From: Heliocidaris tuberculata
Taxonomy: Eukaryota; Echinodermata; Echinoidea; Camarodonta; Echinometridae
DNA length: 64,000 nt
Direction: 5' to 3'
Assembly (NCBI GenBank): GCA_025618425.1
Contig: CM046839.1
Location: 6,336,858-6,400,857 of the forward strand
Of this stretch, positions 1 through 10,981 are shown in pieces; positions within the stretch are counted from its first letter, which is position 1; each line of letters starts with the position of its first letter. A program made the translations under genes and the position numbers. The notes below the pieces were generated by a model. The model saw only the letters and a program-made list of their open reading frames with translations. It had not been told where the DNA came from and searched no databases.

Positions 1-187
1 AAGAAAAACAAAGAAAGAAAGATAGGACTAAAAAGCTAATTTTGTGAGGTGTTTCCTCGTGTGTATAATTTACTCGATAGAAACTTGAACGTTTAAACTA
101 TCGGCATCGAACACAATACTCAATTCATTTATTCACCGTGTGACATATTTTGTTGAGAGCCAGGAGGGCGTTACACAGTAGATTATT

Positions 188-269
<82 letters not shown>

Positions 270-272
270 TTG

Positions 273-327
<55 letters not shown>

Positions 328-1366
328 CATCATTACTATTATTCTTATAAGCCATTATGTCTACTAAACATTTATATGTAATGATTCGAAACTTTGGGTG
401 ACGGTCATCTTCTGATTATTTGTATATTTATTGATAAGTGACAAGTCGACTAGGACCGTAAATGATTATTTCGATTATTTATTACAGAACTATGTGCACG
501 CCTCTGAACAAGCATGAAAACCTACAAATTTATTCATATAATATTCATATAATATATAAATACATTAATATCTGAAGAGGAAATTTTTTAAGGAAGTAAC
601 GACTTTTCGCAGTTCTTGCTTTCCCAGCCCCAAATGAATCTACCGCCATCTGGTAATTTCTTATTTCAACTTCGTCATTTTCACTTAGATTGGTAATCTG
701 TTCCCATGGCACAAGTCAACAGCCATCACAGCTTTGCAGGGTTTATACGGATCTGCACAACTCGTCTTCCTCATAATAAAGGTAATTGCTTGTGGACAAA
801 AGCTGACGAGGAGTAGAAGAAATTAATTGAAACTTCATTTAACCCACTGCCCACGGGAACCGAGTCATCTCTGTATTAATCCTATTTGTATTAGAAAATC
901 CAGTCGTCAACGGGTTAAGGTTCATTGATGTAAATACATTCAGATTATTTATTACATTGATTTCGAAAACATATACTTCAAGAATCAACAGTGTTTATTA
1001 GGAAGGAGCAAAATAACTTTGTATTGTACCTCTTGCAGCGGGTTTTTTAGTTGGTGTTTTTGTCGGAGGTGCCTAATGTTCATCCGTTCACTTCGCTCAT
1101 TTATAATAGGCCTATACAACTTAATTTCTTCTGACAAAATGATAACATGTCCTTCTTTTCGCTAGCCCCCCCCCCTTTTTTTTGGGGGGGGGGAGTATTA
1201 TTTTTCAAATGACATCCGTGATGATGATGATGATGATACGAAACCCTCTTACTCCTTTTTTTTTTTTGTATTTATCTCGCTCGCCCCTCCCACTTCCTTC
1301 CCCCTCTCCCTCTCCCTCTCTCGCTCCACACCCTCTTTCTCTGTTCATCTCATAATTATTTTCTAG
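1..1366. other. Upstream intron of the SLC43-family gene (no exon recognised)
   Basis: The stretch ends in a splice acceptor (TTTTCTAG at 1359-1366) feeding the first SLC43 exon in the window, so it is at least partly intron. I see no exon here: reading frames are short or made of microsatellite. It holds a TTA/GTA microsatellite (separate entry) and short C and G tracts near 1167-1193. The missing N-terminal exons, about 200 residues by family length, must lie before position 1. Confidence 0.6.
182..348. repeat. TTA/GTA trinucleotide microsatellite
   Basis: ATT/TTA units switch to a pure GTA block (about 225-270) and back to ATT units. The poly-Leu, poly-Val, poly-Asn and poly-Ile reading frames across it are artefacts of the repeat. 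Confidence 0.97.
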
Positions 1367-1625
1367 GTCGCCTACGAAGCCGGGTTCTCCATGCACACAG
1401 CTTTCTTCATCTCAGCTGGCTGCACCCTCCTGCTCAACATCAACACCTTTCTCTTCCTACCTGTCCATCATATACCTTGGCCACTCCCCCAGGGATACAG
1501 ACTCGTCCAATGCTGCAACAGTCTGTCCAAGACCGCGCCCCCTACCGCACCTGGTATCGAAAACAAGGCGTATGCAGTTAATGGGGATAAAATGGAAGAG
1601 CGGTCTTTATCTGACATTATTAGAG
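1367..1625 (+). CDS. SLC43: SLC43 exon A (TM6 and start of central loop)
   Basis: The exon enters in phase 0 (VAYEAGFSMHTAFF) after TTCTAG and encodes a membrane helix, then the family HHIPWPLPQ motif and a polar loop. The donor is GTATTG at 1626; ignoring it, the frame stops 11 bases later. It leaves one base of an Asp codon. Confidence 0.9.
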
Positions 1626-4600
1626 GTATTGAATAAAAACGGAAGCTATGTAGAACATGACCCCAATGCTTGATTAACCCAGGGAAGTGTAACTCTAGTT
1701 ACACTTCCCTGATTAACCGTCTTTCAAAATATGTATTTTGACCTATACTTCATGTGATTTGAAGGTTTAAATACCATTCCATGTACGTTTAATAAAGGTA
1801 AGAGTTTGTTCAGTTCGATGCCAGAACTAGATCGACTAATTCAATGTTTGACTGAAGCGGGGTTTGGCGTAGAATAAAATAATTTATAACAATAAAATAA
1901 TTTCTCTATCCTGCTATTAAAGTAACCTTCCTTTGTTTGAATAACAAAATGTATGTACATTGTCTTCGACTACTGACACATTGCATTCTTGACAAAGAAG
2001 ACATGGAAGATACGCCAAGTAGATCGTAAAATAGTTTGAACAACGTTCACAGTGATATAACAAAACAAAATTTCGCTCAAATTTGTTTGTGTTTATTCAG
2101 ATCCGAATAGGATTGAAGCTGGCGAGAGTAAACCGATGTCAGAAAACAATAAGCATAGTTCAGCTAGACAAGCGCCTTCATCCTCCCCGACAGCCTTGGA
2201 TCCTCCCCAGTGGGCTGAGTACACAACACTCAAAGCATGCCTACTGTCGTCCACGTTCTGGGCCATTCTCGTATGGCAAGCCATTCTAGAACTCGACGTC
2301 ATATTTACCACGGGTGTCTTCAACTATTACTTGACGAGATTGGCAGATGGGGACACAGAAGTCGGTACGTAAGCCTTCTTCTTCTTCCATAATTCTCTTT
2401 TCCTTTGCCTGTAACTGCCCAAATCTGGTTTCCTCTGCCTTATTCCGTCTTTTGTTGTTTTGTGTTTTCTTTCTCTTGTCATGCACATGTATTGTTATGT
2501 TAAATCATTTGTATTCATGTCCTAGTGTGTGCTATATATTTCTTATCTGATTTTATATGAATTTATAGTATGGTTAAATTGATGTTTTTTTTATATTTGC
2601 AGAAACAGTCGAAAAATATTTTTATGCCTATGTATCTTTATTTTTGTGCATGATCAATAGATTTCAGTTAAATATATCTACTTTTAAATTTCTAAATTTT
2701 TGATCTTTTTTATAGTGAAAATGTACGGAAGTTACATACAGAAGTTACATATTTATCCGGGAACCTCGCTGCCCAAATATATGGATATTCTAGCACCTCA
2801 CTCCCCGAATATGAAGTGGTGGCTGCCCGAATAATCTCGGGGGGGGGGGGGGGGGGCTGCAGCCTATTGCCAAAGGAGGACGCCTTTTGCCCGAATATTG
2901 ATTTTACCTTTTCAGTGTTTTTGCGACAGAGCCGAAGGAGCGATAAAAAAAAAAAAAAATGGCCAGTTTTTCCTTCTTTTTTGTTTCCTTCCCTTTTTCT
3001 TTCGTTCTTTTCTTTCTGTTTTTCTTTTCCTTTTCTTTCCTTTTTCTTTTTTCTTTTCTTTGTTTTTCCCCTTCTCCTTTCTGCTTTCCCCTTTCTGTTT
3101 CCTTTTCCCCCTCCTTTTTTTTTTGCCGACAGAGTTGGCGCATTTGCCGACAGCAATTTTGAGTAGGGGGGGGGGGGGGACATCTAGGGACGCCGCTGAG
3201 AAGGCTTCGTGTCTGTTTCCTCTGTGCTTATGTTAAAAAAAAATAACATGAGGCGACTTCCCGTGATTCTACATTCAAATAACATAAACTTTAAAAAAAA
3301 TTGTTCTCTTGCAGTGAGTTCGTATACGAATGGCTTCATTATAACACAGCTGACTGCCGTAGTTCTAGGTCCTCTTGGAGGCCTAGTCGTCAACAGATAT
3401 AAGACAGGACCGTGCAAAAAAGGTGAAAATGTAAATGGATATTAAATATGTTGGAGATATTTTTTGCATCAAAATGCCTTAAAGTTAAGTTCTTATAAAT
3501 GGCCAAAATTTTAAATAATAAGAGGTTGCAGGTGTTATTCCCGATTCTGGGACTACGGCAAGATGGGGTGCCTGGATACATCCAAGATGATATTCCATCT
3601 CCCCCCCCCCCCCCCCCCCCATTTATTTTCAATTTATGGATTGCCACGTGTGTTGAACTGAGGAAAGTTTTAAGATCTCTTGAAATTGATTTCAATCAAA
3701 TTTTCTTTTTATTATATTATCAACTCCCTCCTTTATCTTGCCTCCTAACCTTGATCTCCTCTCCCCTCCACATTATGAAAGTTTCAGTGGCTTTTCCTGG
3801 ATTTCAAGATAGAGGGGAACCGCGCTTCCTGCACCCCTCTGTGTATCTGCCACTCAATTTTTACGCCTTGTCTAACAACTCTTCATTCTCCATCTCATTA
3901 TGTCACAGAACATAAAGCAAGAAGTTCATACGATGACATACTAGACTGTTGCCTTCCACTTGCCCTACCAAGTCTCTTTTCTGCGTCTTACTCCTTGATA
4001 TTCGTCGTCCCCAATCTGGAGATCCAATATTTTGCATACATGTTAATCACCTTCTTCCGTGTATTCTTCTTTGGTACTGGACCGGTGGTCATTGCTTCCA
4101 TGTAAGTAGTTCACAAGAAAATATGAGAGTCTGTGAGCCTGTCCCGAAAGTGTCACACCAGGTAGTCCATAAGATTTGGCCACTTGCAGTTACTTAGACC
4201 ATCTAAATCATTCACCAAACGTCTGCAGACTAACCGTAGCCATCTTATTTGGTCTCCGGCTCCTTACCACACCCCTCCGACACCACCCAACCCCCAACCA
4301 TAAAAAAAAAAAAACAGAACCAACACGAATGTTACAAGTGTGTCAGTTTCCTGACAAGAGTGATAACTTACAACTGTAAGAATAACATTAGAATACTCCT
4401 TTTATTCTCCTCTTAAATAGATTCCCTCAGAGGTATTTTGGACGTATTTATGGTGTCATCCGCACTATTACTGGCTTTGTTACTCTTCTCCAGTACCCAA
4501 TATTCATTCTCATACAAGAATACCTGGATGATGACCCGTTCTATGTAAGTATCTTTAATTTTTTTTTTTTTACTGTTCTTTATCATACTTTAGTCTGGAT

Positions 4601-6412
4601 AACAATCACTAATTGTTTTTTTTTTCTAGATAGAACAAAATTTCTCACATGCCATGAACGTTTAAAACAAGATTTGAAAATATCTCGTCGAATAAGAAGA
4701 ATCATGAGAACTTTTAAATAATTATTCTTCTATTACTATATGGATTTTCGCAAACGTTTACATGGACACCCATGCAGCATGTTCTTCACCATTTCCTTTA
4801 TTCAAAAAATGAACTTTCACTACTTCCTCTAAGCTGAAGCCTGAAAGTATTTATTACTTTGATTTTGAGACTGTATCCCCGATTCCGATATGTATTGCGC
4901 CCTCACGACAGCAGACACGTCAATTTGTGACACTCTCCAAATGTTCTTGTTTTTTGCCGTATAATATACGTTTTTGACGTTTCTTACTATTGGACAATTA
5001 CGTGTAACATGCTGTTTTGTGCGGATCTTGTGAATCGGACATTATCAGAGCAAGGAGTTATAACTCCTTGATCAGAGTAAGTGATTGTCGTATAACGCAC
5101 CGTTTTAGTTCAACATATTGAGGGACGCTATACAACGTACATGTATATACGTACTACTCAAATTCATTTTGGCTCATGATTTATTATGTATTTACGACAA
5201 TATATTACTCATGAATTATTGTTTTCTTTATATATTATATATTACCATGATAATGATGTCTTTATATCCTTTCCTCACCCTTTCTTACTTCTCAAGCTAT
5301 CCCTGTCTCTTCCTTTCTTACTCCCCATTCTCCCTATCTCGCTCTATATATTTCCCTACTCGTCACTTATATTACTGGAATTTGTTCTCAGTTATTGTAT
5401 AATTTTAAGGTATTTTATACGTTAACAAGTTAATTAACTCACTTATGTTTGTTCTGTTTTGTACTTCGTAAAATGTCATTCTTCTTGTAGGATATCTCCC
5501 TTCGTTTTTTCCTGCCCTTTTCGTTTTTCTGACTGCCCCTTTCTCTTTCTGTGTCCCTTTCTCTACTTTGTCCCCTTCTCTGCTGCTAATTATTGAACGA
5601 CTACAATGTAAACATTAATTATTTTGTATATTGTATAGTATATTATTTCCATATTTTTTCTATTTTGTACATTCCTTGTAATTAAGCCCTTGGGCTGCCA
5701 TGTGGACTTTAATATATACCATTTCAATTTCAATTTCAAAAATGTGGAAAAAAAGATAAAATAGTCATGATAATGTGTTGACGTCTTGCATTATCGTCAT
5801 TATCATTCATAATTGTGGTCATGTGTTCCATTCACATCACGCTCAATCAAGCGGTTGATGGTTCCAACCTCTGCTTTGTGCGTATATGTCTTAGACAATG
5901 CATTTTATCAATCGTTGCACTGTGGGTTTAAATGGCTGAAGGAGCTAATGCCATAGGCGTATGAGGAGGGGCCTGCACCCCCCCCCCCCCCGAGGATTTT
6001 GAAAGTGGCAATATTCGGGTAAACATCATCTCATATTCGGGCAGCGAGGTTCCCAAGTATCCTCATATTTGGGTAGTAATGTTCCCGAATATGTAATTTC
6101 TGCATATTTTTGCTAGAAAAAGTGTCAGAAATCTGATATTCGGGTAAAAGGCGCTAGCGCCCCTCGCGAAAATGTGCCCGTACCCCTATGGCTATGCTGA
6201 GGGTATTGACTTACTTTGGCAGCGCATTATGTCCAAATATACCGCTATATAAAACACGTTTGTCATTTTTTCAGGTAATGATTGGTTTTGCTGTGGCAGA
6301 TCTGTTCACTTTATTCCTACCAGTGTTCCTCTACATCACAACTAAGCGGAAGATGACCGGATCTGACAACAACGAAAAGGATTCAATAAAGGAAAAGCAA
6401 CAAAGTAAATAA
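1367..6412 (+). CDS. SLC43: SLC43-family (SLC43A3-like) membrane transporter, 3' six exons, partial
   Basis: The exons are 1367-1625, 2101-2364, 3315-3422, 3909-4101, 4421-4544 and 6275-6412. All five junctions have GT/AG sites and compatible phases, and together give 361 residues plus TAA. SLC43 proteins are 12-TM major-facilitator carriers; SLC43A1/A2 (LAT3/LAT4) move large neutral amino acids and SLC43A3 moves purine nucleobases. Seen here: HHIPWPLPQGY (family: HIPYPLP), the long hydrophilic central loop, YTNGFIITQ, LGPLGGLVVNRYK, the FPQRYFGRIYG block (family: FPSEHFGKLFG), LLQYPIF and DPFYV. These lines match SLC43A3 best, but the paralogue is not certain. The protein acts in the plasma membrane. 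About the first third, TM1 to TM5, lies outside the window. The substrate cannot be read from the sequence. A polyadenylation signal (AATAAA, 6513-6518) lies about 100 bp after the stop. Confidence 0.92.
1672..1718. repeat. 31-bp hairpin flanked by 8-bp direct repeats
   Basis: GATTAACC occurs at 1672-1679 and again at 1711-1718. Between them lies a C plus a perfect palindrome (1681-1710) with 14-bp arms (AGGGAAGTGTAACT) and a 2-base loop. It sits in the first SLC43 intron, 55 bp after the exon A donor. The form is that of a minimal hAT-type remnant, two inverted tips with almost no interior. Confidence 0.8.
2101..2364 (+). CDS. SLC43: SLC43 exon B (central loop to TM7)
   Basis: The acceptor is TTTATTCAG. 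The joined Asp codon continues in frame through an acidic/serine-rich cytoplasmic loop into LKACLLSSTFWAILVWQ and YYLTRLADGD, matching the SLC43 loop-TM7 region. The donor is GTACGT at 2365. Confidence 0.9.
2725..3180. repeat. CCCGAATAT-containing repeat with long G, CT and G tracts
   Basis: Short degenerate units carrying CCCGAATAT or CCCAAATAT recur every 25-35 bp from about 2770 to 2905. They are followed by an 18-G tract, a pyrimidine-rich block (2970-3123) and a second G tract at 3165. An inverted relative lies at 5950-6150 in the last SLC43 intron. Long Lys- or Phe-rich reading frames here come from the pyrimidine tract. Confidence 0.75.
3315..3422 (+). CDS. SLC43: SLC43 exon C (TM8)
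   Basis: The acceptor is TTCTCTTGCAG. The exon encodes SSYTNGFIITQLTAVVLGP and GGLVVNRYKTG. Both phases are 1, agreeing with its neighbours. The donor is GTGAAAA, weaker than the others. Confidence 0.88.
3909..4101 (+). CDS. SLC43: SLC43 exon D (TM9-TM10)
   Basis: The acceptor is TTATGTCACAG and the donor GTAAGT. Two hydrophobic helices follow a polar loop: LPSLFSASYSLIFVVP then QYFAYMLITFFRVFFFG, matching the SLC43A3 PLQYLTFILQVISRSFLYG region in position and spacing. Confidence 0.9.
4421..4544 (+). CDS. SLC43: SLC43 exon E (FGRIYG motif and TM11)
   Basis: Two acceptors lie 9-10 bases apart. The upstream TTAAATAG is chosen because only it keeps the family reading FPQRYFGRIYG in frame with exon D; using the downstream CCCTCAG shifts the frame. 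The donor is GTAAGT and the exon ends in phase 0 at DPFY. Confidence 0.9.
5041..5080. repeat. 20-bp perfect palindrome flanked by 7-bp direct repeats
   Basis: CAAGGAGTTATAACTCCTTG (5051-5070) is its own reverse complement with no loop. ATCAGAG precedes it (5044-5050) and follows it (5071-5077). It resembles the hairpin at 1681-1710 in layout and starts with a similar CA(A/G)GGA tip. Confidence 0.8.
5640..5745 (+). repeat. Retroelement-like 3' tail with TTTCAA repeats
   Basis: A short conserved-looking stretch (TTAAGCCCTTGGGCTGCCAT) is followed by about three TTTCAA units. Comparable tails with short AT-rich tandem ends lie at 8305-8347, 37770-37818 and 63540-63610. The coding part of such an element is not recognisable. 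Confidence 0.4.
5950..6190. repeat. Inverted relative of the 2725-3180 repeat
   Basis: A C tract (from 5978) is followed by units such as ATATTCGGGCAGCGAGGTTCC. Read on the other strand these match CGGGAACCTCGCTGCCC and CCCGAATAT of the 2.7-kb repeat. The pair lies 3.2 kb apart in opposite orientation in the same gene. Confidence 0.7.
6275..6412 (+). CDS. SLC43: SLC43 last exon (TM12 and C-terminal tail)
   Basis: The acceptor is ATTTTTTCAG. The exon encodes a final helix (ADLFTLFLPVFLYI), a Lys-rich cytoplasmic tail and TAA at 6410-6412. The tail has no recognisable sorting motif. Confidence 0.9.
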   Translation, partial: VMIGFAVADLFTLFLPVFLYITTKRKMTGSDNNEKDSIKEKQQSK

Positions 6413-8026
6413 ATCGGATCATTTTAAAGGGATTCGGTAACTTTGTGGAGGCTTGATTTCATAAATTGTTGAATTTTGATATCTGTCTTGTATAATGATG
6501 TTCAGAAGGATGAATAAATAGCCAGGCACAGAAGGTTTTCAAATATATAATGCTATTATTAAGATATCTATGACTGAATACTCCCATTTACGAAAGCTTA
6601 TGGCCATACGCTGTAGTCTGTAGCACTGAGTTTATGGGGGGGGGGGGATGAGTCTGGCATTTCCGGTCACTCGCATATGTTTACTTTTGTGAAGCACATG
6701 ATTATTTTGAAGTGCTTTTTTCCCCCTGGGCTTCATTTTTACAGCATATTACATACACTGAAAGCATGTAAGGCCAGGCAGCTCAGATTTTATCAAGCTT
6801 CTACAAAGTTACCAAATCACTTTAAGAGGATTTAACCAGCAAGCCTGGCGCTTGGCAAGCTTTAAAGAATAAAATCATAGATATTGCCTGTGAATCCGTA
6901 CATGTAATTAAGGAATATAGCTTATCTTTATATAGAAAATTCGAGTGCCATCCATGATGGGGGTAGCAAGAATGTCTTCTTGATGATTATCTGTGAAAAT
7001 GTCTAAATGTTATCTTAATAAGAAAGAGCTGATTTATCTTCATCTTTTGCTTATTTATTTTTATACAAATAAGAAAATTGGATTTGAGTTGAATCAAGAT
7101 CATCTCAGTGACTAGAAGTCAACTGTGATTGGCTCCAATTCCAGGGGCTTCACGGGGGAGGCGGTGGGGGTGTTGGACCAAATGTGCAAACAGGTTAGCT
7201 TAAAATGGTCCAACAAGACCCCCCCCCCCTCACCAAAAAAGATGCGTGTGTGTATGTGTTTAAGTGTGTGTTAGTAGAGGTGGGATGGTTTTAATATTCC
7301 TCATGCTGATCCAGGCAATAGGTACCTGGCAAATTGATAAGCAAATATTTTTCTTGGTCAGAGATTTTGGACTAAGATGATCCGCCGAATCCTGCTGATC
7401 AAGCATCAATGCCCCAAATGAAGTTACAAGTAGGCCTAGTAAAGTCACGGGGTCATTTGGGCTTCATAATTAATAGATTTCTTAAAAGAAAAATAATTTT
7501 CTTTAACATAAACGATTTATTTTATATGCATGTACTTCGTATCTCATATTCTTAGAAAAAACTCACAGATCTTGTGAATATACTCTTTTTGGAGAGGCTG
7601 ACATATAAAAAGAAAAGCAGGTTGGTGTAGATTTATGACAGTAATAGTATGTAAATTATATAGTATGGTATTATTTTATGAATTCATTTCAATCATAGGT
7701 TTATTACGCTAGGTCGCTGTGTTAGTTTTCATGAGGTTTAGAAATATTTGATGATGTGAATTGTGAGTGGCGTTGGTTAGGGGGCGGTAGCGGTGTCATG
7801 TTTCACCGCTTGAATGGCGCAAAAAATAAAAATAATAGTAATAATAAAAAGAGAGAGAGAAGAAAGAGAAATAAAAGGAGACACGAAAAGACGATGACAC
7901 GACCCCCCCCCCCCCTCTTAATTGATGGAATTGTTCTTTCATATTTCATCCATTGTTTTTATTCTTGTTATGTTACTTTTGTAACATACGCAATATGTTA
8001 CTTCTGTATACTATGTTATGCTTCTG

Positions 8027-8029
<3 letters not shown>

Positions 8030-8099
<70 letters not shown>

Positions 8100-8205
8100 C
8101 GTGTGTATATATGTTACAGAAGTATATAATATATATATTATATGGATCTATGTATATCTATGTATATCTTTGTATATCTATGTATATCTATGTATATCTA
8201 TGCAT
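8030..8205. repeat. TA microsatellite plus TATCTATG-type degenerate tandem
   Basis: About 27 TA units, a TG block, then repeated TATATCTATG units. They create 83- and 172-residue Tyr/Ile reading frames with no coding character. Confidence 0.95.
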
Positions 8206-8423
8206 ACTTCTGTATACTGTGTTACTTCTGTTTACTATGCTACTTCTGTATACCTGCTATGCTTTGTAAACTGAAAAGTGAGAATGATCCTATATGTTTG
8301 GATTTTGAATAAATAAATGAATTTGAATTTGAATTTGAATTTGAATCCACTTGGGAAGACGAGTATGCCCCCCCCCCCATGACAACAATGCTCTTTAATA
8401 GCTGTACCCACGCTACGCTACCA

Positions 8424-8760
8424 GAGGTGTCGTATAGTCGAGTGGTTTCATCACTAGACTTGTGATGCAAAGGTCGTGGGTTCGAACTCCGGCACGTCAC
8501 TTATGTCCTTGAGCAAGCATTTTATCTACTTTGCTTCTCTCCACCCAGGTGTTAAATGGGTATCCGGTAGGATGCGAACGTCATTGTGGCTGGAATAGCA
8601 TAATTATGTGCGCATGTAAAATGGCTGCCAGACTGGAATGTTCCCAAGTGGACTGGAGAATTACATTAAATACATTAAATGCAGAATTGTTAATTAATCC
8701 AATGACTGGGATAATGATACACTGTAAAGCACTTTGATCAAATAAAGACAGTTATTCTTA
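8424..8760 (+). mobile_element. tRNA-derived SINE, copy 1
   Basis: The head looks like a tRNA promoter: box A-like TAGTCGAGTGG, then box B GGTTCGAACTCC at 8479-8490. It is followed by the family body with CTCCACCCAGGTGTTAAATG, shared with the copies at 22568 and 39325. The tRNA-like part is not a functional tRNA gene: no acceptor-stem pairing or anticodon arm is evident. The end near 8750 is approximate. Confidence 0.8.
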
Positions 8761-10621
8761 ATCACCATTACTATGATTATTACCATAGGTGCTATTTATT
8801 GACTTCATTAATAAAAAAGACACGAGATTTTATTCGTGTAAATGTAATTCTTCAGAATGAAATGAATTTGTCCCCTTGATGAATACCTGTGTACCCACAA
8901 CTTATTTGTAAACTTTCATTGCTGTGATTATTATTATCCAATCATTCTCCTTCGTGTATGTCTGATATTATTGTGTAGTCTGAGCACAGACCCTAATTTA
9001 ACAGTGATACTTTGTCAGGACATCATTGTGTCTTGAGAGAAGCCTAACCTAGCTACCTACTGGTCGTGGAGCAGCTTTACAGGGCCTATGGTAGTCTTAC
9101 AGTGCAGACATTCATTTACGACTGACCAGGGTTTGTGCCTGCAAACTAATAATTGTATGTCGTCTTTGGTATCCTAGAAAGGGAAAAGTGATTATTTGAT
9201 TTACGGCCTCAATTATTTACCGCTAGCTTCTTTTGCCGGGTGTCTGCCTGCTGAAGACTTATAAGTGAAAATATAAAACACAAATTTTGTAAAGAAACAG
9301 AGGAAATAGATGTGAATTTGTATTCCGAAGAAATGAACTTCATAATGCTTGGGAATGACATGGACTATCAAATACAAGCCGTATTTAACACTCAAGATCC
9401 AATTGATTATTAAATGTCTTTACACTTTACACTTACTTATTCTGATTTTTTTTTCAGTCACATAACAATTGCAGACTTTATGATCTAGAAAAGGAATGGG
9501 GAGGGAGTGCTGGGGTGGGGGGGGGGGTGAAAACCACGACGAGTAGTTTTTTTTTCAGGCATGTTACTGGAAATAAAGAAGCTGAATTTTGTTATGGATG
9601 ATGCATGATGATGTAATAGAAACTATGATGATGTTATTAGTCTTTAGTCCAAAATATCATGTATTTAGAGACTGATTGTATAGACAACATATCAAACTGA
9701 TTAATTAATTCAAAGTCATTTGCATTACTTGATTGTATCTCGTCAAATAGAATTGCGCTGAAAGGTATGCCTTATTTGGACCAGAAAGGTGCTAATAAAC
9801 TCTGCCTTACCGAACTATAAACTCTCACGATGACTTGATGTATCTTATTTTTAAGAGTCACAAAGTATTAAAAAAAAATGAAAGATTACTGTGGACCGAT
9901 GATGATGATGATTTATTGAGTGAACACTGATTGTTAAATGAACATTGGTAATTACAACGATAATATTATTACTCATTGATATTGTCTCAGTCTCATTTAG
10001 TAAGAGATGCTCCGACCTCCCCAAAAAGAAACAACAAAAACCCCAAAACCAACAACAACAAAAGAAGAGACGAATAATAACGTCCACTTTGGAAGTGCAT
10101 CGTAGAGGCAAATGCAATTTTTTTACTGTAGTCGATGAAAGTAAAGTGATTGAAATTTAATAATACAAAACGTGTCAATATTTCAACGAATATAACAATA
10201 TATTTTTTTGCAGAGCTTAGGAGAGGTTGTCCAAACTCTGTGACAGTGAAATTCCTGAAATCCCCATATAAAAAATCTATTTTGAATACAATACAATACA
10301 ATGCATTTTATAAACATTAGTCATGAAAAGATTGTCCCTTGATGTAGATTTTTAATTTAAAGTAGCCATTTATTTTTAAATGATAAAGCATTATGTGATA
10401 CAAAATATAATATTTACAAAATACGAAAGAATGATATTCTCTTCTTAAACTTCAAGAACGTCGAGACCTATCTGAATTAAATATATATAATACATATATT
10501 ACAAAAGCTAGCACATCCGACTATAGGCCTAACATTTACGTTGGCATACATAGTACATAACACTTCTGGTATGATCAGGCGTAGATTGAATTACATGTAT
10601 CACGTCACAAAAAACTTAGGC

Positions 10622-10631
10622 GCGCATGCGC
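10622..10631. promoter_or_regulatory. NRF1-type palindromic site in the SWEET promoter region
   Basis: GCGCATGCGC is the consensus palindrome bound by NRF1, a common site in CpG-type animal promoters. It lies about 290 bp before the SWEET start codon in a locally GC-richer segment (10620-10830), so it probably marks the core promoter. No TATA box is evident. Function is inferred from motif and position only. Confidence 0.55.
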
Positions 10632-10913
10632 AGCTCTCTGGGCAACGCAAACTTTGGCGCTAGTTTGGGTGTGGTCCGGTCAAGTAAAAGATCATCACAT
10701 CACTCTTGGCGTGACAGTGGTACGACAAGGCGACATGGATTGGCCCCGGCGCAAATGACCCAGGTTCCCGGCTTCCCGTCGGAGTCCCGTCGGAGGAGAT
10801 TGGTCAGGGGGGACCAGAGCACCTATAGTGCTCTCACTCACTGACAAAATACTGGACTTTTTTGTCTGTTTGAAAAGCAGAAAAGAGGAAAATTTAAAAC
10901 AGTCAGAATCACC

Positions 10914-10981
10914 ATGGATCCCATATTTATGTTTTCATGGTTGACTGTCGTCTGCACAGTCTACATGTATTTGTCAGGCAT
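10914..10981 (+). CDS. SLC50A1: SWEET exon 1 (start and TM1)
   Basis: The ATG lies in CACCATGG. The exon encodes MDPIFMFSWLTVVCTVYMY and LSG, and splices at GTAAGT after two bases of the next codon. Confidence 0.93.

Larger units (their letters stand above)
6413..10621. other. SLC43-SWEET spacer
   Basis: The first ~120 bp are SLC43 3' UTR with AATAAA at 6513-6518. The rest has no supported gene. It contains several G/C tracts (6637, 7210, 7903, 8366, 9517), a TA microsatellite and one tRNA-derived SINE (separate entries). Reading frames here are short and lack family motifs. Confidence 0.7.

Noticed and set aside
125..355. Poly-Asn, poly-Ile and poly-Val reading frames
   Set aside because: They are translations of the TTA/GTA microsatellite in three frames and have no other content.
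2710..3183. 157-residue Lys-rich minus-strand frame and its plus-strand Phe-rich partners
   Set aside because: The residues come from a CTTTT-rich pyrimidine tract and G runs inside an SLC43 intron; no family motif is present.
4428..4430. CCCTCAG as acceptor of SLC43 exon E
   Set aside because: It shifts the frame and loses FPQRYFGRIYG, the strongest family motif; the upstream TTAAATAG keeps it.
7756..8274. 172-residue plus-strand frame
   Set aside because: Most of it is a TA/TATC repeat giving Ile-Tyr runs; the start is a short spacer frame.
8424..8500. A tRNA gene at 8424, and likewise at 22568 and 39325
   Set aside because: Box A and B-like sequences are present, but the rest does not fold as a tRNA and continues into a shared SINE body.
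10626..10844. 72-residue Arg/Ser-rich frame before SWEET
   Set aside because: It lies in the GC-richer promoter/5' UTR stretch, has no known motif, and stops 70 bases before the SWEET start.
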